A stretch of 9,288 bases of DNA from NORP181 sp047623555 (GTDB lineage Bacteria; Pseudomonadota; Alphaproteobacteria; Rhodobacterales; Rhodobacteraceae), in assembly GCA_047623555.1 (NCBI GenBank), contig JBLHMP010000118.1:1-9288 (forward strand), read 5' to 3'. Within the stretch, counting starts at the first letter, position 1; each line of letters starts with the position of its first letter. Positions 1 through 6,371 of this stretch are shown here, one piece after another. Both the position numbers and the translations under genes were made by a program. Below the pieces are notes generated by a model. That model searched no databases. It was not told where the DNA came from and saw nothing but the letters and a program-made list of their open reading frames with translations.

Positions 1-88
1 CATCATAAAAGCTACGTTTTATGCGCCCAAACTGCGCCGCAAATTGATCCGATCCACGCCTCAAGCCACAATCATCAACTCTGTCGCC

Positions 89-730
89 TCAACATGTAGT
101 CTTGCCGGAACAAAGGGGATAAGCCTTCAATTGGATATTGTTGCCGCGCACGCGTCCGGTCACCAAAAAGCCGGGTTTTCGGATCTGTGGATGACTATCA
201 ATCCAATCGCGGAATTGGTCATTGGTGACTATTTTGGCTTTCAGATCCTTGGCCCATTCCAACAAGAACGGGTCAGCAGGTTCGCCCTTGGGAGCGACAA
301 AGATTTGCTGCACCGGAATGTTCAGCAATAAGGCCAGAGACGAAGGGCCACGATACCGATCGCCAATTTTATAACCGACATTGGCGTCAAACCAAACAAT
401 GGGAGTATAGCCTCTCTGCGTTAGCATGTTCAGCACACGCCGTACCGTTTCGATTTTTGGCTCTCCGTCCTTCCAGTGCATCACGTTTGAGCCATCAACC
501 ATGATATGGCGTCGGTGCGCGCGACGGTGGGTGAATTTGCGCCGTTGCACGCGTCGCGGGTTTATACGGCGTCGTTGGCCAAAACGAGAGGCCCGCAGGA
601 CTAGGATGAGTGCAGCTATGGTGCTAATGGCGCAAATTAGTAATGCATCACTAAGCACCGGTCCATAATGCCAGGCTGACGCAATCATGCTTGCAAGGGA
701 CAATGTGAATAGGATTAAAGGCACAATCAT
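89..730 (-). CDS. Membrane-anchored NYN/PIN-domain ribonuclease (Zc3h12a-like)
   Basis: Predicted 213-residue protein in three parts. Residues about 2-20 and 26-46 are two hydrophobic helices with a short turn between them. Residues about 49-75 are very rich in Arg, His and Lys. Residues 76-213 look like an NYN domain of the Zc3h12a-like type. Acidic residues expected in a PIN-fold metal site are visible: D79 in VDGSN, D115 in FDAN, D153 in PADP and D171 in TND. Proteins of this superfamily are metal-dependent ribonucleases. I infer a nuclease held at the inner face of the cytoplasmic membrane, with the basic linker perhaps binding RNA or lipid headgroups. The RNA target is unknown. The ATG at 728-730 has no clear Shine-Dalgarno sequence, so the start is less certain than the domain; a start at Met14 would cut into the first helix. 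The gene lies downstream of lysS on the same strand, separated by a palindromic repeat, so cotranscription is doubtful. Confidence 0.8.
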   Translation of the reverse strand: MIVPLILFTLSLASMIASAWHYGPVLSDALLICAISTIAALILVLRASRFGQRRRINPRRVQRRKFTHRRAHRRHIMVDGSNVMHWKDGEPKIETVRRVLNMLTQRGYTPIVWFDANVGYKIGDRYRGPSSLALLLNIPVQQIFVAPKGEPADPFLLEWAKDLKAKIVTNDQFRDWIDSHPQIRKPGFLVTGRVRGNNIQLKAYPLCSGKTTC

Positions 731-811
731 AGGGTGTGCAAAGACAAAAATTTGCCTTTGCTGTCAAGCCTCGACACGCTGCAGGAGGGGAAATTCATTT
801 TCCACAAATCT

Positions 812-911
812 GGTTTGAAACCTCCGACTTCAGTCGGAAAAGAATTCAACCTTGCGCCGCAGGCGCTCTACAAACACTGAACCCTTCGACTTTAGTCGGA
901 GGAGGTTCAGT
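812..911. repeat. Pair of inverted hairpins around a GC stem, REP/BIME-like
   Basis: Two similar imperfect palindromes face each other. The left one (812-851) has outer arms GGTTTGAA and TTCAACC and an inner stem CCGACT (824-829) / AGTCGG (832-837). The right one (876-911) has outer arms ACTGAACC (876-883) / GGTTCAGT (904-911) and an inner stem CGACT (887-891) / AGTCG (894-898). Between them is a third small stem, GCGCC (854-858) / GGCGC (862-866). The left and right units share the CCTCCGACT...AGTCG core in opposite orientation, which is the layout of bacterial interspersed mosaic (REP-type) elements. It lies just downstream of the lysS stop, so it could also act as its transcript 3' end or protect the mRNA. 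No T-run typical of an intrinsic terminator follows on the minus strand. Membership of a dispersed family is inferred, since only one copy is in view. Confidence 0.6.
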
Positions 912-924
912 CCCCCACTGAGCG

Positions 925-2499
925 CTAAATCAGCTCTCCTGCCAACCCACGTTCGATCAGCGCCACGGTTTCGTCGACGCCATAAAGCGCGATAAAGCCG
1001 CCAAAACGTGGCCCTTGGGATGCACCCAGCAGGACTTCGTACAGGGCGGTGAACCAGCCCCGCATGGGATCAAACCGGTCGCGGCCAATGGTATAAACCA
1101 CTGATTGTAATTCAGAATCCTCAATTGGCCCATCATAGGCAACCAAGGCCGTGCGCAGCGCAACCAATGCTTCGCGTTCGGCATCGGTTGGGGCGCGGAA
1201 CACCCGGGTTGGTTTTACGAAATCATTGAAATAGCGCACGGCGAATCCGGCGGCATCGTCAAGATCCGGATGGGTCACCGCCGAGGCATCGGGGGCATAG
1301 CGATTGATAATGCCCCAAAGCTGCGACTTGTCTTCGGCCGCCGATACCGATGCCAGATTGAGCAGCATGGCAAACGGCACCACCATGTTGGACGTGGGGA
1401 CATCGCCGCCGTGAATATGCCAGACCGGATTGTTGAGCTGTGCCTTTAGATCCTGATCGGGGTAGGCGCGCAGTTTTTGATGGTATTCATCAACGGCCTT
1501 GGGGATCACGTCGAAATACATACGCTTGGCGGTTTTTGGCTTAACGTACATGAAATATGACAGGCTTTCGGCGCTGGCATAGGTCAACCATTCGTCAATG
1601 GACACGCCATTCCCGCTTGATTTGCTGATTTTATGGCCGTTTTCGTCGAGAAACAGCTCATAGGTGAAATGCGCCGGGGCCGGGGTGCCTAAGATGCGGC
1701 AGATGCTGTCATAGATCGGCGTATTGGTGGAATGATCCTTGCCGTACATTTCAAAATCAACACCAAGAGCGGCCCAACGGGCGCCGAAATCGGGCTTCCA
1801 TTGTAATTTAACGTGGCCTCCGGTGATCGGTACGGTCCATTCGCGGCCGTCTTCGTCATCAAAGGTGATTGTGCCGGCGGCGGCGTTGACCTCTTTCATC
1901 GGCACATAAAGCACTTTGCCGGTTTCCGGATGGAACGGCAGAAAGATCGAATAGGTCAAAGCACGCTCTTCGCGCAGGGATTTCAGCATGACCGCCATAA
2001 TCGCGTCATAGCGTTCGGCACAAAGCCGCAGAATGTCATCAAATTTACCCGACTGATAAAACTCGGTTGAGCTGATGAAGTCATAATCAAACCCAAAGGT
2101 ATCGAGAAACCGGCGCAGCATGGCGTTGTTATGTTCGCCAAAGCTGTTGTGGGTGCCAAACGGGTCCGGCACGCTGGTCAGTGGTTGTTGCAAGAACGGT
2201 TCTAGCTTTTCGGGGTTGGGCACGTTGCCGGGAACTTTGCGCATGCCGTCAAGATCGTCCGAAAAGCTGATAAGCTTGGTCGGAATATCGCTAAGGGCTT
2301 CAAATGCGCGGCGCACCATGGCGGTGCGTGCAACCTCACCAAAGGTGCCTATATGGGGTAGGCCTGAGGGGCCGTAACAGGTCTCAAATAACACAAAGCC
2401 CTTTTCCGGTGGTGCTTTGGCAAAGCGTTTGAGCACCCGACGGGCTTCTTCGAAAGGCCAGGCTTTGGACGCTAATGCGGCGGCACGCAGGTCAGACAT
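925..2499 (-). CDS. lysS: Class I lysyl-tRNA synthetase
   Basis: Predicted 524-residue cytoplasmic enzyme that charges tRNA-Lys with lysine using ATP. It belongs to the class I (Rossmann-fold) LysRS family typical of archaea and some bacteria including alphaproteobacteria, not the class II enzyme of E. coli. The HIGH-type signature is HIGT at residues 49-52, preceded by GPSGLP. The KMSKS-type loop is KISKS at residues 290-294. Length matches the bacterial family, and the C-terminal third fits the helical anticodon-binding region. The start ATG (2497-2499) is preceded on the minus strand by GGAGAG (2505-2510) five bases away. A sigma70-like promoter (2548-2576) and a dyad lie upstream. The gene is monocistronic or followed only by the NYN nuclease gene. 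No truncation or missing motif is seen. Confidence 0.95.
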   Translation of the reverse strand: MSDLRAAALASKAWPFEEARRVLKRFAKAPPEKGFVLFETCYGPSGLPHIGTFGEVARTAMVRRAFEALSDIPTKLISFSDDLDGMRKVPGNVPNPEKLEPFLQQPLTSVPDPFGTHNSFGEHNNAMLRRFLDTFGFDYDFISSTEFYQSGKFDDILRLCAERYDAIMAVMLKSLREERALTYSIFLPFHPETGKVLYVPMKEVNAAAGTITFDDEDGREWTVPITGGHVKLQWKPDFGARWAALGVDFEMYGKDHSTNTPIYDSICRILGTPAPAHFTYELFLDENGHKISKSSGNGVSIDEWLTYASAESLSYFMYVKPKTAKRMYFDVIPKAVDEYHQKLRAYPDQDLKAQLNNPVWHIHGGDVPTSNMVVPFAMLLNLASVSAAEDKSQLWGIINRYAPDASAVTHPDLDDAAGFAVRYFNDFVKPTRVFRAPTDAEREALVALRTALVAYDGPIEDSELQSVVYTIGRDRFDPMRGWFTALYEVLLGASQGPRFGGFIALYGVDETVALIERGLAGELI

Positions 2500-2520
2500 T
2501 GGGGCTCTCCGGCTAGAATT

Positions 2521-2545
2521 GGCGCATAACGCGCGACGTTGCGCC
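2521..2545. promoter_or_regulatory. Dyad at the predicted lysS transcript 5' end
   Basis: GGCGC (2521-2525) pairs with GCGCC (2541-2545), and AACG (2528-2531) pairs with CGTT (2537-2540) around a five-base loop, with a two-base AT bulge. It sits 21 bp upstream of the lysS start codon and ends where the transcript from the promoter at 2548-2576 should begin (about 2541). It could be an operator or a 5'-end stem-loop in the lysS leader. The stem is visible in the sequence; the role is inference. Confidence 0.4.
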
Positions 2546-2547
2546 GC

Positions 2548-2576
2548 TACCTATTGTGCTGGAGGGGCGTCGTCAA
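2548..2576 (-). promoter_or_regulatory. Candidate sigma70-type promoter for lysS
   Basis: Reading the minus strand, a -35 TTGACG (2576-2571) and a -10 TAGGTA (2553-2548) are separated by exactly 17 bp. The predicted start is near 2541, giving a leader of about 40 bases. The -35 matches the consensus at five of six bases; the -10 is weaker. It interlocks with the opposite-facing candidate promoter for the TerB-family gene. Confidence 0.45.
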
Positions 2577-2582
2577 TAATCT
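2554..2582 (+). promoter_or_regulatory. Candidate sigma70-type promoter for the TerB-family gene
   Basis: A -35 TTGTGC (2554-2559) and a -10 TAATCT (2577-2582) are separated by 17 bp. The predicted start is near 2589, about 30 bases before the GTG start at 2619. The -35 lies inside the spacer of the lysS promoter and the -10 directly abuts the lysS -35, so RNA polymerase probably cannot occupy both at once. Confidence 0.4.
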
Positions 2583-2618
2583 CTAGGGCAACAGTAGGTA
2601 ATGCAAAGGACAAATCCC

Positions 2619-3041
2619 GTGACTGACTCTGAACCACACGCCCTTAGCCCGCAGGACTGCCTTGTTGCACTGATGATTGCCATTTCTGCATCGGATGAAG
2701 ACATTCGCACCGCCGAGTTGGTGAAAATCCAGGCGGCAGTCAACAATTTGCCGGTTTTTGGTGAATACGACATTGATCGCATGAACACCGTCGCCCAGAT
2801 CGTGTTTGATTTGTTTGAGCAAGAGGATGGGCTGGACGCGATGTTTGGTCTGATCCGTGACAACCTGCCGGAACGACTGTTTGAGACCGGGTATGCACTG
2901 GCCTGTGATGTTGCTGCCGCGGACGGGGCATTGGCCGAGCAGGAACTACGTCTGCTGGAGGAAATCCGCTATGAGCTGAATATCGACCGGCTGCACGCCG
3001 CCGCAATTGAGCGCGGTGCCCGGGCGCGGCATGTTGTCTGA
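2619..3041 (+). CDS. TerB-family protein (tellurite resistance TerB-like, PF05099 type)
   Basis: Predicted 140-residue soluble, all-helical acidic protein. It fits the TerB/DjlA-N fold: two helical halves, the first containing SASDEDIRTAELVKI and the second AAADGALAEQELRLLEEI. The second segment carries the acidic residues that bind metal in characterised TerB proteins. Despite the family name, single TerB proteins outside a ter operon have no established role in tellurite resistance, and no other ter gene is near. I chose the GTG at 2619 because AAGGA (2606-2610) lies eight bases upstream and the family-like sequence begins just after it. The in-frame ATG at 2601 has only a too-close AGG. 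The gene is divergent from lysS and convergent with ettA. Confidence 0.8.
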   Translation: MTDSEPHALSPQDCLVALMIAISASDEDIRTAELVKIQAAVNNLPVFGEYDIDRMNTVAQIVFDLFEQEDGLDAMFGLIRDNLPERLFETGYALACDVAAADGALAEQELRLLEEIRYELNIDRLHAAAIERGARARHVV

Positions 3042-3076
3042 ACGTTTCCTGTCGGGATTAAGCAAGATATAGTTAA

Positions 3077-3145
3077 GGCGTAGGGTGGGTGAAAACCCAC
3101 GCTTTCTTACCACTCAGGCGCGTGGGTTTTCACCCACCCTACGCC
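3077..3145. repeat. Long perfect inverted repeat, REP-like; possible bidirectional terminator
   Basis: Two perfectly complementary 26-base arms (3077-3102 and 3120-3145) flank a 17-base loop. Each arm is itself a small hairpin: GTGGGT-GAAA-ACCCAC in the left arm (3085-3100) and GTGGGT-TTTC-ACCCAC in the right (3122-3137). The element can therefore form one long hairpin or two short ones, as paired REP units do. It fills the gap between the convergent TerB-family gene (stop at 3041) and ettA (stop at 3171), so it may end transcription from both sides. No U-tract flanks it, so a classical intrinsic terminator is not shown. Perfect arms suggest recent origin or active maintenance. That it is a dispersed genomic repeat is inference. 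Confidence 0.75.
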
Positions 3146-3170
3146 CCAGACGAAACGAATTCGCGCGCCT

Positions 3171-4826
3171 TTAGCGCACGAATTTCTTATGTTTCAGGCG
3201 TTTGGGTTCCAAGGCATCGGCACCAAGGCGGCGCTTTTTGTCTTCCTCGTAATCCTCAAAGTTGCCTTCGAACCATTCGACATGTGCGTCGCCCTCAAAC
3301 GCTAGGATGTGTGTACAAATCCGGTCCAGGAAGAACCGGTCGTGGGAAATGACCACCGCACAGCCAGCAAAATTAACCAAAGCGTCTTCTAATGCCCGCA
3401 ATGTTTCCACGTCCAGATCGTTGGTTGGTTCATCGAGTAACAGCACATTGCCACCCTCTTTCAGCAACCGCGCCATATGCACCCGGTTGCGTTCACCACC
3501 TGACAGTTGGCCGACCTTTTTCTGCTGATCGCCGCCTTTGAAGTTGAACGACGAACAATAGGCCCTTGAATTGACCTGAGCATCGCCCAGCACGATGATC
3601 TCGGCGCCGCCGGTGATCGCCTCCCAGACGGTTTCGTTTGGCTTCAGGTCGTCACGTGACTGGTCGACATAGCTAAGCTCAACTGTATCGCCATAACTGA
3701 CAGCGCCAGAATCGGGTTCCATCTGGCCGGTCAGCATCCCGAACAGTGTAGATTTACCGGCACCGTTGGGACCGATCACGCCGACAATGCCACCGGGGGG
3801 CAGCGCGAAAGTCAGGTCTTCGATGAGTTGTTTATCACCGAGATGTTTGGCCAGGCTTTCAACCTCGATCACCTTGCCGCCAAGGCGTTTACCGTTAGGA
3901 ATGACGATCTGAGCATAGGTCAGTCTTTCGCGCTCGGATTGGCCAAGCAGGTCATTATAGGCATTGATCCGCGACCGGGATTTGGTCTGACGGGCTTTGG
4001 CCCCCTGGCGCATCCATTCCAGTTCACGTTCCAGCGTTTTCTGCTTGGATTTGTCTTCGCGGGCCTCATGCGACAGGCGTTTGGCCTTTTGTTCCAGCCA
4101 GTCAGAATAGTTGCCTTCGTTTGGAATGCCGCGGCCGCGATCCAGTTCCAGAATCCAGCTGGTGATGTCATCCAGAAAATAACGGTCATGGGTGACGATC
4201 AGGATCGTGCCCTTATAGGCAATCAGGTGTTGTTGCAGCCAGGCGATAGTTTCCGCGTCAAGGTGGTTGGTTGGTTCATCCAGCAGCAGCATTTCGGGCT
4301 GTTGCAGCAGCAGTTTGCACAGGGCGACCCGCCGCTTTTCACCACCAGACAGCGTCGAAATGTCGGCGTCATCGGCAGGGCACCGCAGCGCCTCCATGCT
4401 GACGTCGATTTGTGAGTCCAAATCCCAAAGGTCTTTGGCGTCAATTTCGTCTTGCAGGGCGGCCATTTCGTCAGCGGTTTCGTCGGAATAGTTCATCGCC
4501 AGTTCGTTGTAACGATCCAGAATGTCCTTTTTCTCTTTCACGCCCAGCATGACGTTTTCACGCACGCTCAGGGTTTCGTCCAGCTGTGGTTCCTGCGGCA
4601 GATAGCCAACTTTGGCACCTTCTGCGACCCAGGCCTCGCCGGTGAAATCCGTATCCAACCCGGCCATGATTTTCATCAACGTCGATTTACCCGAGCCGTT
4701 GACACCAACGACACCTATTTTCACGCCAGGGAGAAAATTTAGGTGGATGTTCTCAAAACACTTTTTGCCACCGGGATAGGTCTTTGAGACCCCTTGCATG
4801 TGATAAACGTATTGATAGGCGGCCAT
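3171..4826 (-). CDS. ettA: Energy-dependent translational throttle protein EttA (ABC-F ATPase)
   Basis: Predicted 551-residue cytoplasmic ABC-F protein with two ATPase domains in one chain and no membrane segment. Domain 1 has a Walker A at 41-49 (GVNGSGKST), a signature LSGGE at 159-163 and a Walker B with DEPTNHLD at about 180-190. Domain 2 has a Walker A at 352-360 (GPNGAGKST), LSGGE at 441-445 and LLLDEPTNDLD at 462-472. A charged helical linker of about residues 242-300 matches the P-site tRNA-interacting motif. EttA binds the ribosomal E site and gates the first elongation step according to ATP/ADP level. Length and motif layout match EttA rather than Uup or drug-resistance ABC-F proteins. 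The ATG at 4824-4826 is preceded on the minus strand by GAGG about nine bases away. The gene is monocistronic here, convergent with the TerB-family gene and divergent from the broken lipoprotein gene. Confidence 0.95.
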   Translation of the reverse strand: MAAYQYVYHMQGVSKTYPGGKKCFENIHLNFLPGVKIGVVGVNGSGKSTLMKIMAGLDTDFTGEAWVAEGAKVGYLPQEPQLDETLSVRENVMLGVKEKKDILDRYNELAMNYSDETADEMAALQDEIDAKDLWDLDSQIDVSMEALRCPADDADISTLSGGEKRRVALCKLLLQQPEMLLLDEPTNHLDAETIAWLQQHLIAYKGTILIVTHDRYFLDDITSWILELDRGRGIPNEGNYSDWLEQKAKRLSHEAREDKSKQKTLERELEWMRQGAKARQTKSRSRINAYNDLLGQSERERLTYAQIVIPNGKRLGGKVIEVESLAKHLGDKQLIEDLTFALPPGGIVGVIGPNGAGKSTLFGMLTGQMEPDSGAVSYGDTVELSYVDQSRDDLKPNETVWEAITGGAEIIVLGDAQVNSRAYCSSFNFKGGDQQKKVGQLSGGERNRVHMARLLKEGGNVLLLDEPTNDLDVETLRALEDALVNFAGCAVVISHDRFFLDRICTHILAFEGDAHVEWFEGNFEDYEEDKKRRLGADALEPKRLKHKKFVR

Positions 4827-4856
4827 GATTTTGTCCTCGCTTGACGGGTTGGCCGG

Positions 4857-4885
4857 TGTCTAGTTGGTTTTATCGGGCGGAACAA
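4857..4885 (-). promoter_or_regulatory. Weak candidate promoter for ettA
   Basis: On the minus strand, TTGTTC (4885-4880) and TAGACA (4862-4857) are spaced by 17 bp. The predicted start is near 4850, about 24 bases before the ettA ATG. Matches to consensus are partial, so this is only a best guess within the 221-bp divergent gap 4827-5047. Confidence 0.3.
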
Positions 4886-5047
4886 TGGGATTGGCGTTTG
4901 AATAGGCGGCGCCCGGCAACTGTCGGCTATTTCAAGTGAGGCGTTGCCCTTTTAGTTGGTCGTTTGTTGGCAACTTGGGGTTTCGAATTTACCGAGTCAA
5001 CTATAGATTGAACAGAACGCAACACCCGCAACAGAGGTGTACGCACA

Positions 5048-5554
5048 ATGAAACGAATAGTCCAAATTTGCTTAGTTTGGGGGCTAGTCTGGCAATAGCG
5101 GCATGCGTTCCACCTGCCCAAAACCATTATAGGCTTTCTACAGAAGGCAATCTTGCCCCAACACAAAACCCGGGTTGCATCCCTTATCAGCAGGCTGACA
5201 ATACGCTGACACCTGCTGATTTGTCGTTGGGAATGCAGGCTTGTGCCAAACAGGGAAACTATCATGATCTCGTAGATTTGAATATTCTGATGCGGTTGCG
5301 AGGCGCATTAGATGGCAAACCGGTGGCTGATAAATCGGCAGCTCAGGCAATTATCGTTCTGAGAATGAATGCCCAGCAAAAACTAGGGCCTGCACGGCTA
5401 GCAAAATTCACCACTGCATTTAAAGAGTTTGCCTTTGGTGGATCGAGTCGACATAGAAATTTCTGCGCCCAAATGCGAAAACTGGGCCGCCAAATTTTGT
5501 GCCGAATTATATGACACAACACGGCATTTGGGCCTTCACGAAGCCCGAGGCTGA
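5048..5554 (+). pseudogene. Small predicted lipoprotein gene with two compensating frameshifts
   Basis: The ATG at 5048 has a good Shine-Dalgarno AGAGGTG (5033-5039), eight bases upstream. It starts a typical signal (MKRIVQICLVWG), but that frame stops at 5096-5098. Adding one base to the G5 run at 5079-5083 joins it to the next frame, giving ASLAIAAC with a lipobox Cys at position 20 (codon 5104-5106). The shifted frame then reads well to about 5437 and ends at 5514 with an unconvincing basic tail. Returning to the first frame somewhere in 5402-5440 gives a more protein-like end (DIEISAPKCENWAAKFC and on) to the stop at 5552-5554. The span is 507 bases, so the corrected product is 168 residues. 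Mature Cys residues and the rest match no family I recognise. The stretch is more AT-rich than its neighbours. It is either a decaying lipoprotein gene or intact with two sequencing errors. A frame-internal TTG start (5068) would avoid the first shift but lose the charged N-terminus. Confidence 0.65.
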
Positions 5555-5563
5555 GCCGTTACT

Positions 5564-5577
5564 CGCCAATTTTGGCG
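5564..5577. repeat. Perfect 14-bp palindrome after the lipoprotein gene
   Basis: CGCCAA (5564-5569) and TTGGCG (5572-5577) flank TT. It lies 9 bp after the restored stop of the lipoprotein gene. On the plus strand an A-run, not a T-run, follows, so it is a poor intrinsic terminator. It may be a protein-binding dyad; no function is shown. Confidence 0.3.
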
Positions 5578-5596
5578 TAAAAAAACATGGCAAGAT

Positions 5597-5625
5597 TTGT
5601 TAGACAGCTTTCTGAAATGTAGCTA
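5597..5625 (+). promoter_or_regulatory. Weak candidate promoter for nadD
   Basis: TTGTTA (5597-5602) and TAGCTA (5620-5625) are spaced by 17 bp, placing a start near 5632, shortly before the dyad and Shine-Dalgarno of nadD. The -10 match is poor. Confidence 0.25.
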
Positions 5626-5637
5626 AGTCAAAGGCTG

Positions 5638-5655
5638 GGTAAATTTTACCGGAGG
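5638..5655 (+). promoter_or_regulatory. 13-bp dyad abutting the nadD ribosome binding site
   Basis: GGTAAA (5638-5643), a central T, and TTTACC (5645-5650) form a perfect dyad. The Shine-Dalgarno GGAGG (5651-5655) follows immediately, four bases before the GTG start at 5660, which is a rather short spacing. A repressor site here could control nadD, but I do not recognise the motif as a known NAD-regulator operator. Confidence 0.35.
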
Positions 5656-5659
5656 AACG

Positions 5660-6265
5660 GTGTTTCAGAACAAGCCATATGCACGCCAAGGCCAAACCAT
5701 TGGTCTGCTGGGCGGATCGTTTGACCCGGCCCATGCGGGTCACGTGCATATCACCCGCGAAGCGTTGAAACGGTTCGGTCTGGATCACGTGTGGTGGCTG
5801 ATTAGTCCTGGCAATCCGTTAAAGGCGCGCGGGCCGGCGCCGCTAGCGGATCGGATGGCGCGGGCAAAGGCTGTGATGCTGCACCCAAGGGTGACAGTGA
5901 CGGATATTGAGGCGCGGCTCGGCACACAGGCGACGGCGGATACTTTGGCGGCGTTGCAGGCGATATATCCGGGGGTTCGGTTTGTCTGGCTGATGGGCGC
6001 GGATAATCTGGCGCAATTGCATTTGTGGCAGGACTGGCGCGCGATCATGCAGAGCGTACCTGTGGGTGTTTTGGCACGACCGGGCGAACGGATTTCGGCG
6101 CGCATGTCCAAAGCGGCGCAGATTTATCGTCAGTTTAGGATTGATGGCACGGCAAGCCATACGCTGGCGCGGGCGGCGGCCCCGGCGTGGTGTTTTGTGA
6201 ATATGCCGATGGTCGATTTGTCGTCCAGCGCGATCCGGGCGCAGGGAAATTGGAATAGGTCCTGA
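5660..6265 (+). CDS. nadD: Nicotinate-nucleotide adenylyltransferase
   Basis: Predicted 201-residue cytoplasmic enzyme that joins nicotinate mononucleotide to AMP from ATP, giving deamido-NAD, the penultimate step to NAD. The nucleotidyltransferase signature is at residues 18-28 (GGSFDPAHAGH) with the HxGH motif HAGH at 25-28. LMGADNL (111-117) and the C-terminal SSSAIR (188-193, equivalent to ISSTxIR) complete the active site. Length is normal for NadD. The start is the GTG at 5660, preceded by GGAGG (5651-5655); the nearby ATG at 5679 is out of frame. In many bacteria nadD is next to rsfS and proA; neither is visible here. It is followed after 106 bp by dacB on the same strand, so cotranscription is possible but not shown. 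Confidence 0.93.
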   Translation: MFQNKPYARQGQTIGLLGGSFDPAHAGHVHITREALKRFGLDHVWWLISPGNPLKARGPAPLADRMARAKAVMLHPRVTVTDIEARLGTQATADTLAALQAIYPGVRFVWLMGADNLAQLHLWQDWRAIMQSVPVGVLARPGERISARMSKAAQIYRQFRIDGTASHTLARAAAPAWCFVNMPMVDLSSSAIRAQGNWNRS

Positions 6266-6371
6266 CGACAGGCACAATGGCGCGCAGTATTTCACAATGA
6301 ACTGAACCGCAGAGCCCAAAACCTGAATTACCGCGCTTGTTTAGAACCCGAACCTGCGGTTAAGTGCAGAC

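Noticed and set aside
21..46. Resemblance of the left edge to the stretch near 5464-5497 (GCGCCCAAA and GCCGC/CAAATT blocks)
   Set aside because: The shared blocks are short and unequally spaced, and the second lies inside the lipoprotein gene; chance similarity is likely.
2601..2618. ATG at 2601 as the start of the TerB-family gene
   Set aside because: Its only purine-rich stretch is too close, while the GTG at 2619 has a well-spaced AAGGA and fits the family start.
2619..3041. Part of a tellurite-resistance (ter) operon
   Set aside because: Only one TerB-family gene is present, flanked by housekeeping genes, with no terA, C, D, E or Z nearby.
3828..4415. 195-codon open frame on the plus strand
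   Set aside because: It is antisense to ettA, whose motifs are clear through this stretch; no start signal and no recognisable domain.
4936..5047. Extension of the lipoprotein reading frame back to 4936
   Set aside because: It would put more than 50 residues before the lipobox; the Shine-Dalgarno and signal-like start at 5048 in the other frame are more convincing.
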